From Coxiellaceae bacterium UBA1530 (lineage in GTDB: Bacteria > Pseudomonadota > Gammaproteobacteria > Coxiellales > Coxiellaceae): a DNA stretch of 5,613 nt. The translations under genes were made by a program, and so were the position numbers. Position 1 is the stretch's first letter, and every line of letters begins with the position of its first letter. Below the pieces are notes generated by a model. It worked only from the letters and a program-made list of their open reading frames with translations, searched no databases and was not told where the DNA came from. Of this stretch, positions 1 to 5,108 are shown one piece after another. The stretch covers positions 1 to 5,613 of the forward strand of contig DCQA01000033.1 of NCBI GenBank assembly GCA_002323325.1. The letters are read 5' to 3'.

Positions 1-143
1 TTTTGACCTAAGGATTTTGAGAAGTCATCTACATCATTCTGATCATTTAGAGTAAAGCAGGCGTCCAATCATACAGTATACTTTTCCCCCTTAGCTCTGC
101 CCTTTTTATGAACGCTCACCGCTCTCTTTCTTTATCTCAGTTT

Positions 144-407
144 TTATCCGTTTAGCCCACATTCGAAAACCTTTGTCTGTCTGCATATTCTATCCTGTTT
201 TTTTTCTATTTTTCTTAACTTTCTGCTAACGCTGTCATCCTCCCTTGGCTCACTCTCACTCAGATTCGCAACTACATGTTTACCCTCAAGTTGATTCTGC
301 TCGCCTGCGACTGGTGGTCGCAGACTGTTACTGGGCCCTGCAGTACTCGTACTTATCACTGACACACCCAGCGCGACTGAAACTAAGGCGGTTAATATCT
401 GTTTCAT
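144..407 (-). CDS. small exported protein of unknown function (87 aa)
   Basis: I do not recognise a family. Seen: the protein starts MKQILTALVSVALGVSV, a basic start followed by a hydrophobic core, and has a plausible signal peptidase I site after STA at residue 23. The mature part of about 64 residues is polar, with an acidic patch (SESEPREDD, residues about 50-58), then a Lys/Arg-rich stretch (RKLRKIEKKQ) and two cysteines eight residues apart (CRQTKVFEC), which could form a disulfide in the periplasm. The ribosome binding site before the ATG is weak, but a perfect TATAAT on the same strand at 444-449 predicts a transcript start near 437 and a leader of about 30 bases, which supports the gene. 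A 7-bp perfect hairpin lies inside it at 305-323. It is separated by about 325 bases from the next minus-strand gene, so it is probably transcribed alone. It could be a spurious frame, but the signal peptide and promoter make that less likely. Confidence 0.6.
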   Translation of the reverse strand: MKQILTALVSVALGVSVISTSTAGPSNSLRPPVAGEQNQLEGKHVVANLSESEPREDDSVSRKLRKIEKKQDRICRQTKVFECGLNG

Positions 408-732
408 GGTCTTACACCAATCTATTTCTTAATGACATAACTCATTATAGACCATGAATCTTAATTTGCTTGACCACAGAGATAAGGAATACCGAATAGT
501 TCCTATATGAAAACCCTAAGCCAACTTAAAGAAAAAACCGGAAAAATACCAAGAAAACATTAATAAACAGACGACGTGTAGCCTACTTTTCCCTACTGAT
601 TTAGCTAAACCCACAGTACCCATGCAGGTATAAAGATCTTATAAAACTTCCATGTAGAATCAGTACAAACGAGATTGGATCAAGTAGAGCAGCAAACCGA
701 CCCCAGCGTGAATATAATTATATTGACTGTTG
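408..732. other. intergenic region without a supported gene
   Basis: This 325-base gap separates the start of the small exported protein gene from the 3' end of the 405-residue orphan gene. It holds the -10 box at 444-449, an 18-codon plus-strand frame from an ATG at 507 with no adequate ribosome binding site, and a perfect 14-bp AT palindrome (AATATAATTATATT) at 711-724, nine bases beyond the stop codon of the orphan gene. The palindrome lacks a GC stem and is not a normal intrinsic terminator. I see no RNA gene or repeat family here. Confidence 0.5.
444..449 (-). promoter_or_regulatory. candidate -10 box of the small exported protein gene
   Basis: The minus strand reads TATAAT, a perfect sigma-70 -10 hexamer, 37 bases before the start codon at 407. 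The expected transcript start is near 437. No good -35 element is found 16-18 bases upstream; the region there reads CAAGCA. The promoter would therefore be weak or dependent on an activator. This is inferred from sequence match and position only. Confidence 0.45.
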
Positions 733-1950
733 CTAACGAGACATCCTCATAGTTTCTGGCGCAAGCTCAGGAGTATATCCCTCATCAATAAGAGGCTTAA
801 AGGTATCGTCCGTTCGAATTACCGTTATTAAACGATTAAAAGCATTATCGGCGTGGAAATGTTGATTTTCACCTTGTTCTGATGGAGTTTCTTGTTCATC
901 AAAACAATTAAATAACACAAGACCAAAGAGACCAGTGAGAAAGCAGTCTATTGGTAACCCAATCGTAAGGGATGAACTAATCCACAATGAACATGCATAA
1001 TTACCGAATGCTGTCGGCATGCTAGTCACCGTGACAGCATGCAAACATGGATCGATAGAGCCATACTGAGGTTGTAAACAAATAGCAACCAGAGGAGTAA
1101 TCAATAAATTTGTAGCAGAAAAAAACAGTGAAAAAGAACGCAAACATCTCCATTTTTCTGATGAACGCTCTATCGATTCATCAGGCAACGTACTAGCAAT
1201 GTACTCATTGTCTTCTTCAGAATTGGTCCAGTGGTTCACCTGGATATTTAGAGATATCTTTGGATTATGTGGATGAAATTTTAAGCTCATTACATCCTTT
1301 CTATCAACTAAGAAAACATAGTTATACTTACATGCCCGATGCTCACTATCATCAGTTGGTATCACAAATGCCTTATTAAAAAAATCAAAACTTATCGGTG
1401 ATTGCATTATTTGCTGTATCTGTTTAAGCACTGGTTGTTTGGGGATGTCATGTCGTAGCTTTACAGCTTTCTCAAGAATCTCATAAAAACTGTTCAGCGG
1501 CTTATGCTCCATCAGACCATCTATTGCGTCTTCGATACATTGCCACGCAGTGTTTCCTGTCTCTGGATTGAAGAACAGTCTTTGCTGATGATCATTAGCC
1601 ATACTTGGACGCTCACCAACAGTTTGTTTCAGCACATGAAATAAAGGTTCAACCCATTCAGGCAATGGTGATTGAGAGGAAGAATGCTCTTCAATGACTC
1701 GATTACCCTCTTCGATAGTTATTTCTGAGGTTGCTTCTTGAGAAACAGGCTCAAGCCAACTACCAAAAAGACTATGAATATGCGTACTTATCCAGCCTGA
1801 CCACTCCTGACTATTTTCCTCCGAAACATGACTGTGTGCTGTAAAGAATGAATCTAAAGAATCTGATGATTGACGAGTACTGGGATCCTCCGACGATAGA
1901 AGACGTGCTGTTAAACCCTTACGAATGTCATCTATATTGTTCATAGTCAC
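733..1950 (-). CDS. orphan protein with two C-terminal membrane segments (405 aa)
   Basis: I do not recognise the family and assign no function. Seen: there is no signal peptide. Residues 1-100 are polar, Ser/Glu-rich and probably partly disordered, with Trp-containing stretches (QEWSGW near 48-53, GSWLEP near 63-68). Residues about 135-195 look helical (for example SFYEILEKAVKLRHDIPKQP). Two hydrophobic segments follow at about 271-292 and 318-349, joined by a short loop with cysteines, then a polar tail of about 55 residues. The topology suggests a helical hairpin in a membrane with large soluble parts on one side. Start: GTG at 1950 lies five bases after a GAGGT ribosome binding site (1956-1960), while ATG at 1942-1944 lies 11 bases after it and gives 403 residues; both are possible. 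The gene stands alone, with no partner nearby. A host-directed membrane effector is one speculation for such an orphan, but no motif shows it. Confidence 0.82.
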   Translation of the reverse strand: MTMNNIDDIRKGLTARLLSSEDPSTRQSSDSLDSFFTAHSHVSEENSQEWSGWISTHIHSLFGSWLEPVSQEATSEITIEEGNRVIEEHSSSQSPLPEWVEPLFHVLKQTVGERPSMANDHQQRLFFNPETGNTAWQCIEDAIDGLMEHKPLNSFYEILEKAVKLRHDIPKQPVLKQIQQIMQSPISFDFFNKAFVIPTDDSEHRACKYNYVFLVDRKDVMSLKFHPHNPKISLNIQVNHWTNSEEDNEYIASTLPDESIERSSEKWRCLRSFSLFFSATNLLITPLVAICLQPQYGSIDPCLHAVTVTSMPTAFGNYACSLWISSSLTIGLPIDCFLTGLFGLVLFNCFDEQETPSEQGENQHFHADNAFNRLITVIRTDDTFKPLIDEGYTPELAPETMRMSR

Positions 1951-2450
1951 GCCCTACCTCATAAGAAAAAATACACAACCCCTCACTAGGAACAACTATT
2001 AATGGTATTGATACAGCTTACCGTTATGGCATAAAAACAGGTTTGGCTTATGGGTATACCTGTCGACTACGATAAACTAAGAATCACTCCACACAGGTAT
2101 CATCAACATTTTCACCTAAGCCAGAAGGAATCTACTGACACCGGCACCCATCAAATGATAAGCCTGGATTTTTAAGGTGAATAGCACCAAGGGAAAGATT
2201 ATTTATGAATCAGCGAGATGATCCCAAACAGCTCGTTAACCATTGAGAACGTGACTGCAAATTCATAATGTGCAAATTTAACCCAAAATAAACGTGATGT
2301 TAAGTTAAGATACAATTAAAAGCTCAGTTGCTTGTGAATTTGATCATTTTTATCGATAAAAAAATCGCATAAGCTTAAAATCTTGTGGCATGTCACAAAA
2401 AGTAAGTTATCATACGATATCAATATTTTTAGGTATGGTGCATTAATAGA
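1951..2450. other. 500-base intergenic region between divergent genes
   Basis: This region separates the minus-strand orphan gene from the plus-strand phosphatase gene and should hold promoters for both. No RNA gene or complete CDS is supported. Visible structure: three ACAGGT motifs (2037-2042 and 2093-2098 direct, 2058-2063 inverted) forming an 8-bp inverted repeat ATACCTGT/ACAGGTAT at 2056-2063 and 2093-2100; a perfect 16-bp palindrome TTTTTATCGATAAAAA at 2347-2362; and a near-perfect palindrome at 2383-2398. Two short open stretches without acceptable starts (plus 1965-2075, minus 2199-2315) read like protein but match nothing I know; they may be remnants of dead genes. Confidence 0.5.
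2383..2398. promoter_or_regulatory. candidate operator upstream of the phosphatase gene
   Basis: The sequence TTGTGGCATGTCACAA is a 16-bp palindrome with 14 symmetric positions (TTGTG and CACAA arms with CATG in the centre). It ends 52 bases before the phosphatase start codon. A TATCAT hexamer (5 of 6 matches to a -10 box) follows at 2408-2413, so the palindrome sits where a -35 region would be. It resembles neither a CRP box (six-base spacer between TGTGA and TCACA) nor an FNR box. Regulator binding is inferred only from symmetry and position. Confidence 0.3.
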
Positions 2451-3203
2451 ATGAAACGTTTTTATACACTCTTCATGCCATTGACTCTGATCACTTTCAC
2501 CACAATGAGCCCGGCGACTATACAACCTAGGTCTATTCATTACCTGCTGACAGAACAAACAACACCAAATCTTATCAATATTCTTCCAGCACCTCCGAAA
2601 GAAACCGATGCGGCTTTCGCAGCAGATAAAGACGCTTACAAACTTGGCTACAGTCACAAAGATTCTAAACGCTGGGAAACTGCACGACTGGATAGTCTTT
2701 TAGACTATAAAGACATCACTGATGTCATACCACTAACTAAACGTTTTAACACGGCATTTGGTACAACTATATCACCTAAAACTACCCCTTATACTTATCG
2801 TATTATACAAGAAATTGTTCGGGACCAACATCTATTCACCACACCCGTAAAAAAGCATTATCAACGACAGCGTCCATTTGTTCGATACCATCACAGTACT
2901 TGCAACTCAATCGATGAACCTTATCTTATTACCAATGGTAGTTTTCCGTCAGGACACACCACATTAGGCTGGGCGACTGCCTTAGCATTGACAGAAATTA
3001 ATCCTAAGCGATCCGTTGAGATACTTCAGCGCGGTTACGACTATGGTGAAAGCCGCATTATCTGTGGGGCTCATTGGCAGAGTGATGTTCAAGCTGGACG
3101 ACTTGCAGGTAGCATTATGATTGCCCGACTCAACGCAGAGCCCACCTTTAGAGATTGGGTAACAGCAGCACAAAAAGAAATCGCAACAAATGTGACCGGA
3201 TAG
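2451..3203 (+). CDS. class A nonspecific acid phosphatase (PhoN/PhoC type, PAP2 superfamily)
   Basis: This is a periplasmic enzyme that removes phosphate from many organic phosphomonoesters at acidic pH, through a phospho-histidine intermediate. Seen: an N-terminal signal peptide (residues 1 to about 25), and the three PAP2 motifs in order: K134-x6-R141-P142, the class A signature GSFPSGHT at 163-170 with the proton-donor type H169, and S201-R202-x5-H208-x3-D212 with the nucleophile-type H208. Family landmarks also present are LPAPPKETDAAFAADK near 45-60 and SRIICGAHWQSDV near 201-213. Length (250 residues) is normal and no catalytic residue is missing, so it should be active. The ATG is the only reasonable start: an in-frame TAG at 2430-2432 closes the frame upstream, although the ribosome binding site is poor. 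The gene is not in an operon; an inverted repeat at 2383-2398 may regulate it. The physiological substrate is unknown; phosphate scavenging is the usual role. Confidence 0.95.
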   Translation: MKRFYTLFMPLTLITFTTMSPATIQPRSIHYLLTEQTTPNLINILPAPPKETDAAFAADKDAYKLGYSHKDSKRWETARLDSLLDYKDITDVIPLTKRFNTAFGTTISPKTTPYTYRIIQEIVRDQHLFTTPVKKHYQRQRPFVRYHHSTCNSIDEPYLITNGSFPSGHTTLGWATALALTEINPKRSVEILQRGYDYGESRIICGAHWQSDVQAGRLAGSIMIARLNAEPTFRDWVTAAQKEIATNVTG

Positions 3204-3223
3204 AACATGATTGGAGTCTTTAC

Positions 3224-3240
3224 CTGCAAACATATTGCAG
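3224..3240. other. perfect 6-bp hairpin after the phosphatase gene
   Basis: CTGCAA and TTGCAG enclose the loop ACATA, 20 bases after the phosphatase stop codon. On the plus strand it is followed by A residues and not by T residues, so it does not meet the pattern of an intrinsic terminator. It may stabilise the 3' end of the transcript, but this is an inference. Confidence 0.3.
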
Positions 3241-3319
3241 AAAAACCACGAGCAAAGTCTCGGCTGAAAAAACCAAGCCAAGATCAAAAAAAATGCACTT
3301 CTAGGAAAGGTAACGATAT

Positions 3320-3390
3320 TCCTCAGTAGCTCAGTGGTAGAGCCATTGACTATTAATCATTTGATCTGTTTCAAGACCTCCCAGGGGCCA
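3320..3390 (+). pseudogene. degenerate tRNA-Asn copy
   Basis: The sequence follows a gammaproteobacterial tRNA-Asn almost base for base in its 5' half: acceptor strand TCCTCAG (3320-3326), a perfect D stem GCTC/GAGC (3329-3332 and 3340-3343), and the anticodon loop CTATTAA (3350-3356) flanked by TCATT. It ends in an encoded CCA (3388-3390). Damage is clear: the D loop is short, the anticodon reads ATT where tRNA-Asn has GTT, the anticodon stem has one T-T mismatch, the T stem retains about one of five pairs although the loop core TTCAA remains, the acceptor stem pairs at five of seven positions, and the total is 71 bases where 76 are expected. I therefore call a dead copy and not a working tRNA. 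It could mark an old integration site, because tRNA genes are common phage and island targets, but no integrase is visible here. Confidence 0.75.
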
Positions 3391-3450
3391 TACCAAATAT
3401 TCCACTAAACCCACACTAGCAACTTACCTCAATAAATACAGGAGAAAACC

Positions 3451-3993
3451 ATGAATAAAACTCATCGAGTATCAACCCTTATAGGCTGCTTACTTAGCAT
3501 AACGTGCATCAATTCCTGGGCTGATGAAACCACCACACAGAATGACTTTAAAAGAATCGACATCGAATGGAATGTACTACCCACAGCTTTTGGTTACCTT
3601 TCAGGAAGTGTTAACTATCGAACAAATAACGCATCCGCTATAGGTGTTAACTTTGGAGCGAGCGTTAATAATAACACTGATGACGAATACCACAACATTG
3701 GTATTAAATACAGCTATGCCTTAAACGGTGATTACACCAGTAGCGGCTGGTTGATTAAACCTACCTTAGGATATGCTTATTTCAAAAGTGAAGATAACTC
3801 TGAAAGCGACAATGGAGTCTTTGCTTCTCTCTTATTTACTTACAAGTGGCAATGGGATAGTGGCCTAAATCTTCAGCTAGGTTTTGGACCTATGTATTAT
3901 TCCATTAATTATGATGACCAATGGGATAGAGACGATAGCTTAAATAGCGGCATATCATTATCAGGTGAGTTTGGATTAGGCTATAACTTCTAA
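3451..3993 (+). CDS. small eight-stranded outer-membrane beta-barrel protein (180 aa)
   Basis: Seen: a Sec signal peptide with cleavage after SWA at residue 24, then a chain of alternating polar and hydrophobic residues that divides into eight strands (roughly 35-43, 48-58, 62-72, 80-91, 98-113, 121-135, 138-153, 164-180). The last strand ends in LGYNF; a terminal Phe is the signal used by the BAM complex to insert outer-membrane proteins. The turns on one side are short, and those on the other are long and rich in Asp, Glu and Asn (NNNTDDEY, SEDNSESDN, YDDQWDRDDS), as expected for surface loops. I recognise the fold type, not a precise family; OmpW or OmpA-barrel-like proteins have comparable architecture. 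The start is well supported by AGGAG at 3440-3444, six bases before the ATG. It stands alone between the tRNA relic and the IS66 remnant. Its function could be structural, adhesive or small-solute permeation; the sequence does not decide. Confidence 0.88.
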   Translation: MNKTHRVSTLIGCLLSITCINSWADETTTQNDFKRIDIEWNVLPTAFGYLSGSVNYRTNNASAIGVNFGASVNNNTDDEYHNIGIKYSYALNGDYTSSGWLIKPTLGYAYFKSEDNSESDNGVFASLLFTYKWQWDSGLNLQLGFGPMYYSINYDDQWDRDDSLNSGISLSGEFGLGYNF

Positions 3994-4009
3994 ACCCAAC
4001 ACATGAGTT

Positions 4010-4023
4010 TCACACCATTGTGA
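4010..4023. other. small hairpin after the outer-membrane protein gene
   Basis: TCACA and TGTGA pair around the loop CCAT, 17 bases after the stop codon. TCACACC is repeated directly at 4010-4016 and 4027-4033. There is no following T tract, so it is not a convincing intrinsic terminator. Further on, CTAAA and TTTAG flank a 19-base loop and are followed by TTTTT, which is too weak to call. Confidence 0.25.
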
Positions 4024-4099
4024 CCCTCACACCAACTACACCCTAGCTAAATCATTTAACTTAGCCATACTTTAGTTTTTCATAACCGAGAAGTAAAAT

Positions 4100-4433
4100 A
4101 TGGCAGAAGGCAAATCGATTGGTCAATGGAAAGAATGGGTTAAATCCTGCAATGAAAGCGGCAAGAGCAAAGCAGCCTTTTGTCCAGCCAATTCACTTAA
4201 CTACCATCAATTTCTGTACTGGTGCATCAAATTCAATAAAAAAAACCTATCCACTTATTCCTATAAGAATCACTAACGCCAATGAACCTTTAGTGATTAT
4301 CCGGTTAGGCAATGGCAGTATGCTTGAGGTGGTATCATCAATGTTAGTAATTTATATGACAGCTGATATGATATCGACCACTTGCCTTAGTGTGTATTTG
4401 TGTCTAGGTTGTCTGCTTCAATATTTTATTTAG
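4100..4433 (+). pseudogene. tnpA: IS66-family accessory protein TnpA, frameshifted remnant
   Basis: IS66 elements carry two small accessory genes, tnpA and tnpB, before the DDE transposase gene tnpC. Here an ATG at 4100, behind GAGAAG, opens a frame of 58 codons with the TnpA N-terminal helix-turn-helix pattern: QWKEWVKSCNESGKSKAAFC, then NSLNYHQFLYW (family pattern: Trp, SG, AAFC, then LNY-x-x-F-x-x-W). That frame ends at 4274-4276. The C-terminal TnpA pattern (LIPIRI, then VIIRLGNGSMLEV) continues in the next frame, beginning in the A8 tract at 4238-4245, and runs to the stop at 4431-4433. One base fewer in the tract would rejoin the two halves. Beyond about residue 90 the similarity fades; MLVIYMTADMI near 4341 could be a decayed tnpB start, but this is weak. 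No tnpC, no intact tnpB and no terminal inverted repeats are visible, so the element is a dead fragment. Confidence 0.78.
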
Positions 4434-4476
4434 AACTTCACAAAGATTTGCATATTGAATAATGGGATTCAATTGT

Positions 4477-4704
4477 ATGGATTATTCACGCCATATTTTA
4501 AAAGCGTGTATTTTGGCTACAGCAATAGGCGGCATGGTTGGTTCTGGTTGGTTATTTGAACATTTTTTAGTGGCCAAGATGGCAAGACCTGCCAGTGTTT
4601 TATCATGAGCGTTAGGGGGAGTGTTAATTATGGTGATAGTGCTTACTTTCGCTGAGCTTGTTGATACGTTTCCTTGCAAGGGTCGTATGATTCGCTTTAC
4701 GTTT
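4477..4704 (+). pseudogene. N-terminal remnant of an APC-family amino-acid permease
   Basis: Intact members are inner-membrane amino-acid or polyamine transporters with about 12 helices and 430-550 residues; only helices 1 and 2 remain here. Seen: the first helix carries the family signature IGGMVGSGWLF at residues 17-27, whose broken-helix GSG binds substrate in characterised members. ARPASVLS (family pattern AGPAS-x-LSW) follows, then a TGA at 4606-4608 exactly where the family has Trp, so TGG changed to TGA. The same frame continues with ALGGVLIMVIVLTFAELVD, the second helix with the conserved FAEL, and the FP-x-x-GG-x-IRF region reads FPCKGRMIRF. Two conserved Gly have become Arg (residues 37 and 70). 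Recognisable similarity stops near 4700, although the frame stays open to 4830. There is no good ribosome binding site before the ATG at 4477. The rest of the gene is lost. I am confident in the family and in the death of the gene. Confidence 0.78.
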
Positions 4705-4751
4705 CATTGCCGAATTTTATATCTAACACACAATTACTTGGTCATCTTTAG

Positions 4752-4895
4752 ACTGATGAAGAAGAATCACCCTTCGATTCTAACTCTTATCCATCTAAAG
4801 CTGAAGTTATTGACAATTTTGATGACGTGAATTCTGTAGATGACACGGATATTTTCACTTTTATCGATTTTATTGATGTTACAGGCTTTAGTTAA
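4752..4895 (+). pseudogene. acidic coding-like tail without a start codon
   Basis: After an in-frame TAG at 4749-4751 the frame reads 47 codons to TAA at 4893-4895. The peptide is very acidic (TDEEESPFDSNSYPSKAEVI at the start) and ends in hydrophobic-aromatic and Asp residues (TDIFTFIDFIDVTGFS). It has no ATG start and no ribosome binding site, and it overlaps the end of the permease frame in another register. Its composition resembles the acidic protein that starts at 5109, so it could be the C-terminal end of a dead gene of similar type. This is an inference from composition; I do not recognise a family. Confidence 0.35.
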
Positions 4896-5033
4896 TTAGT
4901 TAGATAATTAGTGTTCGTATCTTCTTTTTTATTCGTCATTTTACTGACTATGATGGTCAATCTTATTAAATATAAATCGCACAGATTGAAAAGAAACGAA
5001 AAAAATCATAAAAAACCCTAAATTTCGTAAAAT

Positions 5034-5064
5034 TTGTACTACATTTACTATTAAAGGATATATT
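5034..5064 (+). promoter_or_regulatory. possible promoter of the acidic surface-protein gene
   Basis: TTGTAC at 5034-5039 and TATATT at 5059-5064 (five of six matches to a -10 box) are separated by 19 bases, slightly longer than the optimum. The -10 box ends 44 bases before the start codon. The surrounding 4980-5065 stretch is very A/T-rich, which helps promoters but also produces chance matches. Confidence 0.3.
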
Positions 5065-5108
5065 TTTTCTGGATGAACTGTTCGGGCATCATAATGAGGA
5101 GTTTAATC

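Noticed and set aside
1..55. A 17-codon plus-strand frame running in from the left edge (FDLRILRSHLHHSDHLE, stop at 53-55)
   Set aside because: It could be the end of a gene starting outside the window, but it is too short to support and shows no family feature.
245..457. Plus-strand frame of 70 codons
   Set aside because: It is antisense to the small exported protein, has no ribosome binding site and no signal or domain.
507..563. 18-codon plus-strand frame MKTLSQLKEKTGKIPRKH
   Set aside because: It has no ribosome binding site at a usable distance and no recognisable homology.
711..724. AT palindrome AATATAATTATATT after the orphan gene stop
   Set aside because: It is a perfect palindrome but has no GC stem or T tract; in AT-rich DNA this arises easily by chance.
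1965..2075. Plus-strand open stretch of 36 codons containing GIDTAYRYGIKTGLAYGY
   Set aside because: It reads like protein but lacks a start codon and a ribosome binding site, and matches no family I know. It might be a remnant.
2199..2315. Minus-strand open stretch of 38 codons containing WVKFAHYEFAVTFSMVNELF
   Set aside because: It is closed by stops on both sides, with only a TTG start and no ribosome binding site. It may be a trace of a dead gene, but cannot be assigned.
2316..2657. Minus-strand frame of 113 codons
   Set aside because: It overlaps the phosphatase start and promoter region, has Cys/Phe-rich shadow composition, and conflicts with a confidently identified gene.
2982..3287. 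Minus-strand frame of 101 codons
   Set aside because: It is antisense to the phosphatase catalytic region and has atypical Cys-rich composition, so it is a shadow.
4044..4080. Possible intrinsic terminator CTAAA...TTTAG followed by TTTTT after the outer-membrane protein gene
   Set aside because: The stem has only five mostly A-T pairs and a 19-base loop, too weak for a terminator call.
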